Shown here in pieces: positions 27,433 through 36,259 of a stretch of 64,000 nt of DNA. The first letter of the stretch is position 1, and every line of letters starts with the position of its first letter. Origin of the DNA: Roseobacter sp. SK209-2-6 (GTDB lineage Bacteria > Pseudomonadota > Alphaproteobacteria > Rhodobacterales > Rhodobacteraceae); contig NZ_AAYC01000002.1 in NCBI RefSeq assembly GCF_000169455.1, positions 1 through 64,000 of the forward strand, in the 5' to 3' direction. The position numbers and the translations under genes are program-made. Below the pieces are notes generated by a model. The model did not search any database. It was not told the origin of the DNA and worked only from the letters and a program-made list of their open reading frames with translations.

Positions 27433-28353
27433 ATGGACGCAAGCACCGCAACGGCCAAGCGCTGGGGGATCAACAACGACTATGCCAAGCTGACGGATGT
27501 TCTGCTGGGCAAGCCGGAGTATTTCAAATGGGTTGAAGCCGGCCCGCTGATCGGACGCACCCTGGCCAATGCCCATAAGACCGGCGTGCAGTTCGACCTG
27601 CAGCTGGCGATGAAACAGCACTCTGAGATGGTCTCGATCTACGAGGGGGCCGGTGTTACCTGCCACTATCTGGACAGCGACGAGGTGCTGCACCGCAACT
27701 TCTTTGCCCGTGATAGCTCAGCGATGACGCCCTGGGGCGCCTTGATCTGCCATATGCAGCTGAAATGCCGCCGGGCGGATTATGCCACCGCGATCAAATT
27801 CTATCAGGACAACGATATTCCGATCTGGAAATTTGCCACCGCGGGCCATTTTGAGGGCGGTGATTTCAACATCATCGAGCCGGGCCGGGTGTTGATTGGC
27901 TATTGCGGCGAGCGGTCCGAGAAAGAGGGCTCGGAACAGGTGGCGGAATTTGTCCGCGCCGAAGGCTGGGAGGCCGTGGTGGCGCCGATTAGCCGCGAGT
28001 TTGTGCATATGGACGGGCTGATCGTGCCGCTGGCCGAAAAGCTGGCGGTTGCTTGTATCGACGCGATGGAGCCTTGGCTGGTGGATATTGTCAAAGGCTG
28101 GGGGATCGAGATCGTCAATGTTTCCTATGCTGAGGCCAAGAATCTGGGCGTGAATCTTGTGGCCTTGGGCGATGGCGAGGTGCTGTCGATGGCCGGCGCC
28201 AAAGATCTGAATGCCAAGATGCGGGCGCTGGGGTTTGAGGTTTTTGATCCCGATATGTCTATGTTCACCCTGGGCGGCGGCGGCGTGCATTGCCTGAGCC
28301 AGGCCCTCTGCCGGGAAGACACGGGCCGCCAAGACGCCCCCCAAAGCACATGA
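27433..28353 (+). CDS. Deiminase/amidinotransferase-fold hydrolase (DDAH/arginine deiminase superfamily)
   Basis: 306 residues with the pentein-fold catalytic set: Arg93-Asp94 (FARDSS), Glu141-Gly-Gly-Asp144 (HFEGGDF), His192 (FVHMDG) and Cys287 (GGGGVHCLSQ). Family enzymes attack the guanidinium carbon through the cysteine, turning a guanidino group into a ureido group or transferring the amidine. ATG at 27433 is chosen over an upstream TTG because GGGAAGG precedes it. Its stop overlaps the next ATG, coupling it to an M20 carbamoylase, the natural next step on a ureido product. The exact substrate (a guanidino acid, or a methylated arginine) is not readable. Confidence 0.88.
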   Translation: MDASTATAKRWGINNDYAKLTDVLLGKPEYFKWVEAGPLIGRTLANAHKTGVQFDLQLAMKQHSEMVSIYEGAGVTCHYLDSDEVLHRNFFARDSSAMTPWGALICHMQLKCRRADYATAIKFYQDNDIPIWKFATAGHFEGGDFNIIEPGRVLIGYCGERSEKEGSEQVAEFVRAEGWEAVVAPISREFVHMDGLIVPLAEKLAVACIDAMEPWLVDIVKGWGIEIVNVSYAEAKNLGVNLVALGDGEVLSMAGAKDLNAKMRALGFEVFDPDMSMFTLGGGGVHCLSQALCREDTGRQDAPQST

Positions 28354-29591
28354 GCAGCAACCAGTGCATAAACGGCGCCCGGCTGTGGCAGAGCATCATG
28401 GAAATGGCCAAGATCGATGCCTTGCCGGGGGGCGGCTGTGGGCGGCTGACGCTGACGGATGGCGATCTGGAAGCCCGTGCGCTTTTCAACCGCTGGTGCG
28501 AGGACGCGGGCTGCACGGTAACCTATGACCGGCTGGGCAACATGTTTGCCCGCCGCGAAGGCCGCGAACTAGATGCGCTGCCGATTGCCATCGGCAGTCA
28601 TCTGGACACCCAGCCGCACGGCGGCAAGTTCGATGGTGTCTATGGCGTGCTAGCGGGCCTCGAGGTGGTACGCACCCTGAACGATTTGGGGCTGGAGACC
28701 GATGCCCCCATCGAAATCGTCAACTGGACCAACGAGGAAGGCGCGCGCTTTGCGCCTGCGATGCTGTGTTCCGGGGTCTATGCCGGGCTGTTTGATCTGG
28801 AATTTGCCCTCAGCCGCGAAGACGCCGACGGCAAGCGGTTCGGCGATGAGCTGGCACGGATAGGCTATGCCGGGTCTGAGCCCTGCGGTGCGCATCGGTT
28901 CGGCGCCTTCCTGGAGGCTCATATTGAACAAGGCCCGGTGCTGGAACGCCATGATGAGGTGATTGGCGTTGTCACCGGCGGCCAGGGCCAGCGATGGTAT
29001 GATGTCACTGTCACCGGGCGCGATGCCCATTCCGGTTCCACTCCGATGCCGGGGCGCCGCGACGCGCTGGTCTCCGCGGCGCGTATGATCCAGGAGGTGC
29101 AGCGGATTGCCCTGGCCTATGGCCCCGACGGGGTCGGCACCGTGGGTGCGCTGCAGGTCAGCCCCAATTCGCGCAACACCATCCCCGGCGAGGTGCGGTT
29201 CACCATCGACTTCCGCCACCCCGACGACGCGCTGCTGAGCGGCATGGACAACGCCATCCGCCGCGCTGCCCTCGAGGAGCAGGAGGCCTGGGTCGCGCTG
29301 GATATGATCTGGCACAATCCGCCGGTGAAATTTGACGAGGTTTGCATCGACGCAATCGAAACGGCGGCCAAGGACATCGGTCAGCCCTGGCGCCGGATGG
29401 TGTCCGGTGCGGGCCATGACGCCTGCCAGCTGGCGCGCAAGGTGCCCGCGGCGATGGTGTTTGTACCCTGCCGCGATGGCCTCAGCCACAACGAGGGTGA
29501 ATGGGCCGAACCGGATCATCTGGAGGCCGGCTGCAATGTGCTGCTGCAGGCTGCTCTTACTCTTTCAAAACAAATGGCACCGGTAACGTGA
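28350..29591 (+). CDS. M20 Zn-dependent N-carbamoyl amidohydrolase (second copy)
   Basis: A 413-residue paralogue of the gene at 1037-2287 with the same metal motifs (GSHLDTQP, TNEEGARF, HIEQGP, SGAGHDA, LSHNE) and clear similarity throughout. The ATG overlaps the deiminase stop (ATGA). In this setting it should remove the carbamoyl group from the ureido acid made by the deiminase, giving a free amino compound, CO2 and ammonia. This pairing is inference from adjacency and known family chemistry. An allantoate-type substrate is less likely here. Confidence 0.88.
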   Translation: MSSNQCINGARLWQSIMEMAKIDALPGGGCGRLTLTDGDLEARALFNRWCEDAGCTVTYDRLGNMFARREGRELDALPIAIGSHLDTQPHGGKFDGVYGVLAGLEVVRTLNDLGLETDAPIEIVNWTNEEGARFAPAMLCSGVYAGLFDLEFALSREDADGKRFGDELARIGYAGSEPCGAHRFGAFLEAHIEQGPVLERHDEVIGVVTGGQGQRWYDVTVTGRDAHSGSTPMPGRRDALVSAARMIQEVQRIALAYGPDGVGTVGALQVSPNSRNTIPGEVRFTIDFRHPDDALLSGMDNAIRRAALEEQEAWVALDMIWHNPPVKFDEVCIDAIETAAKDIGQPWRRMVSGAGHDACQLARKVPAAMVFVPCRDGLSHNEGEWAEPDHLEAGCNVLLQAALTLSKQMAPVT

Positions 29592-29649
29592 TCACGCGCC
29601 GGGTGCTGAAACAAAAAACAAAGTGATCAGCCAACAAGGGAGAAGAAAT

Positions 29650-30600
29650 ATGACAACAGCAAAGACTTTGGCCGCCGCCGCACTGGCCGCCACTCTCGGC
29701 AGCACTGCCATGGCGCAGGACGTGGTGATCGGGGTGCCGAACTGGGCCTCGGTCCGCGGCACCGCTCATATCCTGAAAGTGGCGCTGGAAGACAACCTGG
29801 GCCTGTCAGTAGGACTGCAGAACGGCACCAACCCGATCATCTTTGAGGCGATGGATTCTGGTGCTATGCATGTGCACCCGGAGGTTTGGTTGCCGAACCA
29901 GCAAAACCTGCATGACACCTTTGTCACCGGTAAGGGCTCGGTTGCCCTGAACCCAAATGCGGTTCTTTCCGATCAGCATATTTGCGTCACCAAGGATACG
30001 CAGGAACGCACGGGTATTTCGGCGCTTAGCGATCTGACCGACCCGGATATGGCGGCCAACTTCGACACCGATGGCGACGGGCGTGGCGAGGTTTGGATCG
30101 GCGGGGCAGGCTGGGCCTCGACCAATGTCGAGAAGATCCGCGCCAAATCCTATGGCTACTCCGAGACCATGAACCTGATGGAGATGGATGAGACCCTGGC
30201 GCTGGCCCAGGTCGACAATGCCGTGGCGCAGGGGCAGAACATCGTTTTCTACTGCTACACGCCGCACCATATGTTCTCGCTTTACGATCTGGTGCCGCTG
30301 TCCGAGCCTGCCTATGACGCCGCCGAATGGGATGTGAAACAGCCCACGGATGACCCGAACTGGCTGGAGAATTCCAAGGCCGGCACCGCCTGGGACGCAG
30401 CCAAGTTGCATGTCTTCTACGCCTCCGGCCTGGCCGAGAGCCAGCCAGAAGCGGCTGCCATGCTGGGCAAGGTCGCGCTGACCACCGAGCAGGTCAATGC
30501 AGTGGTCTATGCCCTGTCGGTTGATGGACAAGATCCCGCGGAGTTTGCCCGCAAGTGGGTGGATGAACATTCCGATCTGGTCGACTCCTGGTTCCAGTAA
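29650..30600 (+). CDS. ABC transporter solute-binding protein, glycine betaine/proline (ProX/OpuAC) family
   Basis: 316 residues with a signal peptide ending AMA-QD. The mature protein begins VVIGVPNWASVRGTAHIL, typical of OpuAC-type binding proteins, which hold cations in an aromatic cage. Tryptophans and tyrosines in PNW, PEVW, GAGW and FYCYTPHH may form such a cage. A calcium-loop-like DTDGDGRGE is present. The ATG at 29650 follows AAGGGAGAAG. With guanidino-cleaving enzymes on both sides, a planar guanidinium cation is a more likely ligand than betaine itself. Confidence 0.9.
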   Translation: MTTAKTLAAAALAATLGSTAMAQDVVIGVPNWASVRGTAHILKVALEDNLGLSVGLQNGTNPIIFEAMDSGAMHVHPEVWLPNQQNLHDTFVTGKGSVALNPNAVLSDQHICVTKDTQERTGISALSDLTDPDMAANFDTDGDGRGEVWIGGAGWASTNVEKIRAKSYGYSETMNLMEMDETLALAQVDNAVAQGQNIVFYCYTPHHMFSLYDLVPLSEPAYDAAEWDVKQPTDDPNWLENSKAGTAWDAAKLHVFYASGLAESQPEAAAMLGKVALTTEQVNAVVYALSVDGQDPAEFARKWVDEHSDLVDSWFQ

Positions 30601-30624
30601 ACAGCGGAGCAACAGGCGCCATCC

Positions 30625-30649
30625 GGCGGGCGACGTGCAGCTGCCCGCC
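30625..30649 (+). other. Intergenic hairpin after the solute-binding gene
   Basis: GGCGGGC and GCCCGCC pair across an 11-base loop between the binding-protein and ATPase genes. No T-run follows. Such hairpins often stabilise the upstream message, giving more binding protein than ATPase. Confidence 0.5.
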
Positions 30650-30678
30650 ACAGACACCGGGACAACCGGAGACGGAAG

Positions 30679-31728
30679 ATGACTGAGCATGTGATCACGC
30701 TGGACGGCGTGTGGAAGATATTCGGTGCCAACTCAGGCGCTGCGATGGAGGCAATCCGCAAGCGCGGGTTGGGCAAGGCTGAGGTGCTGGAAGAATTCAA
30801 CTGCGTGGTCGGTATTGCCGATGTGTCCTTTGAGGTGAAGCGCGGCGAGATTTTCTGCGTGATGGGGCTGTCGGGCTCTGGTAAATCCACCATGGTGCGG
30901 CATCTGAACCGGCTGATTGAGCCGACCACCGGGAACATCTCGGTGATGGGCCGCGACATGCTGACCCTGTCGGACGCCGACCTGCGCGAGATGCGGGCGA
31001 TGAATATCGGCATGGTGTTCCAGCACATGGCGCTGCTGCCCCACCGCACCGTGCGCGACAATGTGGGCTTTCCGCTGCAGGTGCGCGGCGAGCCGAAATC
31101 CACCCGCTGGGAAGTCTCGCAGCGCTGCCTGGACAAGGTGAACCTGACGGGATTTGAGGACCGGTTTCCAGCAGAGCTGTCAGGCGGCATGCAGCAGCGG
31201 GTCGGGCTGGCGCGTGCGCTCGCCTCGGATCCGGATGTGCTGCTGATGGATGAGCCGTTTTCGGCGCTGGATCCGCTGATCCGGAGGCAATTGCAGGATC
31301 AGTTCATGAAGCTCTCGGCCGAGCTGAACAAGACCACCGTTTTCATCACCCACGACCTGGACGAGGCGATCCGCATCGGCAACCGCATCGCCATCATGAA
31401 GGACGGCCGCATTGTGCAGATCGGCACGCCGGAGGAGATCGTGACGCAGCCTGCCGACGATTATGTGCGCGACTTTGTCGAGGGTATTTCCAAGCTGAAA
31501 CTGGTCTTTGCCCATTCGATCATGGTGCCGATCAGCGAATACCAGCCCACCCGGCCCGTCGATTTCGACGAAAGCCCGCGGGCGCATCACGGCACCGATC
31601 TGGATCAGCTGATCGACATCGCCACCTCCACTGAAAACGTGATTGTCATCACCGGTGACGATGGCACCGATATCGGCGTGGTTGACCGCGCGACGTTGCT
31701 GAAAGGCATTCAGGGAGGCAAGGCATGA
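30679..31728 (+). CDS. ABC transporter ATPase, ProV/OpuAA type
   Basis: A 349-residue ATPase of the quaternary-amine transporter class: Walker A LSGSGKST, signature LSGGMQQRVGLARAL, Walker B LLMDEPFSALDP. The C-terminal extension ends in a short CBS-like segment (VIVITGDDGTDIGVVDRATLLKGI), the osmo/ionic-strength or regulatory module of this family, here probably only one CBS unit. The stop overlaps the permease start. Confidence 0.92.
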   Translation: MTEHVITLDGVWKIFGANSGAAMEAIRKRGLGKAEVLEEFNCVVGIADVSFEVKRGEIFCVMGLSGSGKSTMVRHLNRLIEPTTGNISVMGRDMLTLSDADLREMRAMNIGMVFQHMALLPHRTVRDNVGFPLQVRGEPKSTRWEVSQRCLDKVNLTGFEDRFPAELSGGMQQRVGLARALASDPDVLLMDEPFSALDPLIRRQLQDQFMKLSAELNKTTVFITHDLDEAIRIGNRIAIMKDGRIVQIGTPEEIVTQPADDYVRDFVEGISKLKLVFAHSIMVPISEYQPTRPVDFDESPRAHHGTDLDQLIDIATSTENVIVITGDDGTDIGVVDRATLLKGIQGGKA

Positions 31729-33284
31729 AGGATACGGCTTACCAATCCCCTGATCTGAGTGTTGAAGAATTTGCTGTTGAGAACGGCAGCTACTACGCTC
31801 ACGAATTTGCCCGCATCCAGGGCAAGACCGGCTTTTCCTGGTCGTGGAACACCATGGCTGCGGTCTGCGGCCCTTTGTGGGGTGCTGCCCGCGGTGCCTG
31901 GGGGTTCTTCTGGATGTTTCTGGTGCTGGAGCTGTTTGCTCTGGTGCAGATCGGCCGGGGCCTGTGGGGCGAACTTGGTGCGGATCAGCTTGCCCGCTAT
32001 GAGCGGCTCTTGTCCAATATCGCCAAGCGCGAGGCGCAGGCGGCAGACCTGACCGCCGCAGGCGATGCCGCCGGGGCCGCCGCCAAGCTGAAGATCGCCG
32101 ACAACTTGCGTGCGGCTGCTGATAAGGCGCTGGAGGCTGCCACTGCCGCCAACAGCACCGCAGTCGCCATTCTGCTGACCGGTCTTGCCCTGATGGCGGC
32201 GATCAAACTGGCCGAGGGTTTTTATGCCAACACCGCCTATGAGGCGCAGTATCTGCGCTGGCGCTCGGGCCAGAAGGCGCAGTCGGGGATGAGCCGCAAC
32301 GGGCTGATTTTTGGCGCCATAGGCCTCTTGGCGATCTGGCCGCTGACCCTGGTGCGTTTTACCGTTGCCAAACCTGACGAGGCCCTGGCCAATGTCACAG
32401 GCGGGCTGCTGGGAGGACGGCTGCCGATCACCGAATTCCCCGTCGGCAAAGAATACTTCGCCGCACTGTCTAAGAAAGGCGATGCCGGGTTTGACTGGCT
32501 GGCCAACAACTTTGGCGATGTCTTCGACGGGGTCACTGTCGGCATCCGCTGGGTACTGGACGGGCTTGAGGTGCTGTTGATCCAGACTCCTTGGCCGGTG
32601 GTGATGTTTGTGACTGTTGTTATGGCGCTGCGCCTGGCCGGGCCGCGTGTGGCGATCTTTACCGCAGCCTCTCTTGCCTATCTTGCCTTCATGGGCCTGT
32701 GGGAACTGGCGATGATCACTGTGGCGCTGATCGGGGCAGGGGCCTTCCTCTGTGTGGCGATCGGCATTCCGCTGGGAATCTGGTTTGGCAAGTCCAAACG
32801 CGCCTATGCGATTGCAGAACCGGTGCTGGACTTCATGCAGACCATGCCGGCCTTTGTCTATCTGATCCCGATCATTGCCTTTTTCGGCACCGGCAAGCCG
32901 CCTGGGGTGCTGGCCACGCTGGTCTTTGCGATGCCACCGGTGATCCGCCTGACTGCCCTTGGCATGCGCGGTGTGCCCGAGGCCACCAAGGAAGCCGCCG
33001 TGGCATTCGGCTGCTCACGCCGTCAGCTCTTGTTCAACGTCGAGCTGCCCTTGGCGCTACCCTCGATCATGACCGGCATCAACCAGACCATCCTAATGTC
33101 GCTGTCGATGGTGGTGATCGCCTCGTTGATCGGTGCTGAAGGCCTGGGTGCGCTGATCCTGGAAGCGCTGCAATACGCGGCCAAAGGCCAGGGTCTGCTG
33201 GGCGGTCTCGCCATCCTGTTCTGCGCCATGGTCATCGACCGGATCGCACAGGGTGCATACCGCCAGAAAACCGGTGGGCACTGA
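31725..33284 (+). CDS. ABC transporter permease, ProW type with long N-terminal domain
   Basis: 519 residues, against roughly 280-350 for ordinary ProW proteins. The C-terminal 230 residues are the permease core, with the EAA loop EAAVAFGCSRRQLLFNVELP. The N-terminal 250 residues add about three membrane segments and an alanine-rich helical stretch (about 95-140). ATG at 31725 overlaps the ATPase stop (ATGA). Some marine bacterial betaine/TMAO transporters also have enlarged permeases, so this may be a lineage trait rather than a fusion peculiar to this locus. Confidence 0.9.
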   Translation: MKDTAYQSPDLSVEEFAVENGSYYAHEFARIQGKTGFSWSWNTMAAVCGPLWGAARGAWGFFWMFLVLELFALVQIGRGLWGELGADQLARYERLLSNIAKREAQAADLTAAGDAAGAAAKLKIADNLRAAADKALEAATAANSTAVAILLTGLALMAAIKLAEGFYANTAYEAQYLRWRSGQKAQSGMSRNGLIFGAIGLLAIWPLTLVRFTVAKPDEALANVTGGLLGGRLPITEFPVGKEYFAALSKKGDAGFDWLANNFGDVFDGVTVGIRWVLDGLEVLLIQTPWPVVMFVTVVMALRLAGPRVAIFTAASLAYLAFMGLWELAMITVALIGAGAFLCVAIGIPLGIWFGKSKRAYAIAEPVLDFMQTMPAFVYLIPIIAFFGTGKPPGVLATLVFAMPPVIRLTALGMRGVPEATKEAAVAFGCSRRQLLFNVELPLALPSIMTGINQTILMSLSMVVIASLIGAEGLGALILEALQYAAKGQGLLGGLAILFCAMVIDRIAQGAYRQKTGGH

Positions 33285-33303
33285 CTGACACTCCCTCTGA
33301 CTG

Positions 33304-33340
33304 CCCCGGCGTGCACACCCTGGCGCCGGGGGCCTTTTAT
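33304..33340 (+). terminator. Internal terminator-like hairpin before the ureohydrolase genes
   Basis: CCCCGGCG and CGCCGGGG form a perfect 8-bp stem with a 12-base loop, then GCCTTTTAT. It lies in the 78-bp gap between permease and ureohydrolase genes and may separate or attenuate the two parts of the cluster. Confidence 0.6.
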
Positions 33341-33362
33341 AGACAAGACCGAAAGGCTGAAA

Positions 33363-34352
33363 ATGGCTGACGAACATCTGAAATCCATGATGGAGAACCT
33401 TTACTGGTGGGGCATTCCCACCATGTTCCGCTGCCCCAACGAAGGGCCGGAAAACCAAGATATCGCTCTGGTGGGTGTGCCCCATTCAACTGGCAACGGC
33501 ACCACCGAGCGCGACCAGCACCTGGGCCCTCGCGCGCTGCGCAATGTCTCTGCTGTGGGCCGGCGGATGCATGGCGAATTCCAACTGAATCCCTGGGAGG
33601 CTGCCAAAATTGTAGATGTCGGCGACGTGCCTTTCCCGCGCGCCAATGACAATGAGGACTGCATCGAGCAAATCACCCGATTCTATCAAGAGATCGACGC
33701 GGCCGGCGCCCGCCCTGTGTCCATCGGCGGCGACCACTCGATCACCGGCGGCATCGTGCAGGCCTTGGGCTGCGGCAAGATCACCAAGCGCGAGCCGGTC
33801 TGCTTTTTGCATTTTGATGCCCACACGGATGTCTTCACCAAGGTTGACCACTTCCTGGGTGCCAAAAAATCCGCCGCCCATTGGGGCGCCTACCTGGCGG
33901 ACCAAGGCAAGGTCGACCCGCATCATTCCATGCAGATCGGTATCCGTGGCCATGCCCGCACCCTAGACTGGCTGGAGCCCTCTTATGACTATGGCTACAA
34001 CGTTGTCACCATGAAGGAGTTCCGCAAACGCGGGGTCGAGGATGTGGTGGCCCAGATCAAGGAGGTGATGGCGGGAAGGCCTGTTTACATCACTTTTGAC
34101 CTCGACAGTCTGGACCCGACGATTGCACCGGCGGTGTCCAATCTGGAGCCGGGCGAAAAGGGGTTTGACATCGACGAAGCGGTTGCCCTGCTGCATGCCG
34201 TGCGCGGCATGAATATTGTTGGCGGAGATATTGTCTGCATGATGCCGACCAAGGACAGCCCCAACCAGATCACCGCGCTGACCGCCTCGGCGATCATGTT
34301 CGAGATGATCTCGATGATTGCGGAAAACGTGAAAAACGGAGCAACGGCATGA
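33363..34352 (+). CDS. Ureohydrolase (agmatinase/arginase family), divergent specificity loop
   Basis: 329 residues. The binuclear manganese/nickel ligands are all present: His125 (GGDHS), Asp152, His154, Asp156 (FDAHTD), Asp246 and Asp248 (FDLDSLDP). Family enzymes hydrolyse a guanidino group to amine plus urea. After the last metal motif the usual APGTGTPE-type loop is replaced by APAVSNLEPGEKGF (255-268), implying a substrate other than agmatine. It is followed by a second ureohydrolase whose start overlaps its stop. Guanidinobutyrate, guanidinopropionate, taurocyamine or free guanidine are candidates. Confidence 0.9.
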   Translation: MADEHLKSMMENLYWWGIPTMFRCPNEGPENQDIALVGVPHSTGNGTTERDQHLGPRALRNVSAVGRRMHGEFQLNPWEAAKIVDVGDVPFPRANDNEDCIEQITRFYQEIDAAGARPVSIGGDHSITGGIVQALGCGKITKREPVCFLHFDAHTDVFTKVDHFLGAKKSAAHWGAYLADQGKVDPHHSMQIGIRGHARTLDWLEPSYDYGYNVVTMKEFRKRGVEDVVAQIKEVMAGRPVYITFDLDSLDPTIAPAVSNLEPGEKGFDIDEAVALLHAVRGMNIVGGDIVCMMPTKDSPNQITALTASAIMFEMISMIAENVKNGATA

Positions 34353-35341
34353 CCCAGACAGGTGATGATTTCTTTCAACCGGTATCCGCCATGGATCTGC
34401 CGCGGTTTGCAGGCGTGCCTACCTTCATGCGACTGCCGTCGCTGACGCCGGATCATCCGCGCTATGGCGAGGTGCAGATGGGGCTGGTGGGCGTGCCCTG
34501 GGACGGCGGCACCACCAACCGCCCCGGAGCGCGGCACGGGCCCCGCCAGCTGCGCGATTTCTCCACCATGATCCGGGCGATGAACCCGGTGACGGGCGTG
34601 AACCCTTTCACTAGCGTCAACTGTGCCGATCTGGGCGATGTGCCGCCCAATCCGGTGGACATCCAGGACTGCCTGGAGCGGATCACCGCCTATTATGCCG
34701 ACCTCAAGGCTGCGGGCATCACCCCGATGACCGCAGGCGGCGATCATCTGATCTCCCTGCCGATCCTGCGTGCCTTAGCGGCGGACGGTCCGTTGGGGCT
34801 GGTGCAATTCGACAGCCACACCGACCTCTTCGACAGCTATTTCGGCGGCTATAAATACACCCACGGCACGCCATTCCGCCGCGCGGTGGAGGAAGGGCTG
34901 GTCGACCCCAAACGCTTTGTCCAGGTTGGCATCCGTGGCACCGCCTATAACACCAAAGACATCGAATGGGGCCTGGAGCAGGGCATCCGCATCATCCGCA
35001 TCGAAGAGCTGTTTGATCGCGGTATCAAGGATGTGATGGAAGAGGTGCGCGGTATCTTGGGCAGCCGGCCGGCCTACTGCACCTATGATATTGATTTTGT
35101 TGATCCCACTTACGCGCCCGGCACCGGCACGCCGGAAATCGGCGGTCCCAACAGCTTTCAGGCACAGCAGGTGATCCGCGAGCTGGCGGGCGTCAACCTG
35201 ATCGGCGCCGATCTGGTCGAAGTGGCGCCGCCCTTTGACGAGTCTGGAAGCACCGCATGGCTAGGCATTTCGCTGATGTTCGAACTTATGTGCGTGCTCT
35301 CTCAGGCGATGGGCCGACAAACGGGTGGCGTCCAGAGTTAA
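34349..35341 (+). CDS. Ureohydrolase (agmatinase family), canonical
   Basis: 330 residues with all metal ligands: His133 (GGDHL), Asp155, His157, Asp159 (FDSHTD) and Asp-x-Asp in YDIDFVDP. The specificity loop APGTGTPEIGG is of the standard agmatinase/guanidinobutyrase type. ATG overlaps the stop of the first ureohydrolase, so the two are co-translated and may even form a heteromer. It ends the transporter/deiminase/ureohydrolase cluster. Confidence 0.92.
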   Translation: MTQTGDDFFQPVSAMDLPRFAGVPTFMRLPSLTPDHPRYGEVQMGLVGVPWDGGTTNRPGARHGPRQLRDFSTMIRAMNPVTGVNPFTSVNCADLGDVPPNPVDIQDCLERITAYYADLKAAGITPMTAGGDHLISLPILRALAADGPLGLVQFDSHTDLFDSYFGGYKYTHGTPFRRAVEEGLVDPKRFVQVGIRGTAYNTKDIEWGLEQGIRIIRIEELFDRGIKDVMEEVRGILGSRPAYCTYDIDFVDPTYAPGTGTPEIGGPNSFQAQQVIRELAGVNLIGADLVEVAPPFDESGSTAWLGISLMFELMCVLSQAMGRQTGGVQS

Positions 35342-35681
35342 TCCTCCCGGACCGTAATGATTGGCGCTCCTGGCCTAAAAAGACGAGGGACAAGGATGGG
35401 CACCTATCGGAGAAAACCAAAAGAGATTGTCGTGTAGTCGCTGCTAGCTAAGGAGCAGTTCCGCCGGTGAAACTTGGCGATATGAGCGAAATGGCCGCTG
35501 AACTCAGCCGAAGGAACCGGCGCCCAGTTCGTATGTTTCATCATCATGCAGAGAGCAACAGCATTCAAACGATCCGGAAACGGCCTGTTTCACAGACTGG
35601 AGCTGCCGACTGGGTTAAATCACAGCACAGGAAAACAACGGAGGCCGGTTGAGCGCCAGGATTGGATCTTGGTTTGGGCGG
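35342..35681. other. 340-bp gene-free stretch
   Basis: No gene with family features, ribosome site or tRNA is visible. No strong terminator was found after the second ureohydrolase. Composition is lower in GC than the cluster to its left. Confidence 0.5.
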
Positions 35682-36137
35682 TTAGGCCCAAACCAGTTTT
35701 TGACCGCTCAAACATCCAGCAATGGAATCTTCTGGCAGCTGGCCCGTTTGCTCAAAAGCAGAGAAGAGGTTTAGCAGGCTACGTAAGCCGGTAATCTTCC
35801 CCCCTTCGATCAGAAACAAGACCGTGCCTTGCACCTTCAGGGGCTGCTCAACATCAGGTCGGGGCGCCAGGAGGTTGAAACAGCAACAGATCCAATCTCC
35901 TTCCTCTAGGAACATATCGATTTCCACCTTCGGAGGCCCCATCATTCCATGCAGCACTTCGACGAGAATCGGGATATCTTCCGGCGATTTGACCACCGAT
36001 CCATCTAGGGCTTCAGGGCTGAAATTCGCCGCCATCAACTCTTCAATGGCTGCCAAATTCCCCTTTTCCCAGATCTCTGAAAACCAGAGCCGAACAATTT
36101 CGCGCTTGTCCTTTGGCGTCTGCGGCGTCTTCGCCAT
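35682..36137 (-). CDS. NTF2-like (SnoaL-type) protein
   Basis: About 151 residues from ATG 36137 (GTG at 36149 would add four). The N-terminal helix VRLWFSEIWEKGNLAAIEELMA followed by curved-sheet strands and IEGGKITGLRSL is the pattern of SnoaL-like NTF2-fold proteins. These bind small molecules or act as isomerases/cyclases. No catalytic pair can be assigned and there is no operon partner. Function unknown. Confidence 0.7.
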   Translation of the reverse strand: MAKTPQTPKDKREIVRLWFSEIWEKGNLAAIEELMAANFSPEALDGSVVKSPEDIPILVEVLHGMMGPPKVEIDMFLEEGDWICCCFNLLAPRPDVEQPLKVQGTVLFLIEGGKITGLRSLLNLFSAFEQTGQLPEDSIAGCLSGQKLVWA

Positions 36138-36259
36138 TCTGTTCACCACTTCAATTCAAAACAGCTCATAGGAGCAGGTCCCGATCCACACGCTGGCTCA
36201 CCGTCAGGCATGCTCAACGCGATACAGTTTTCGGGTCTTTTGGACACAGAAGTCCGCAC

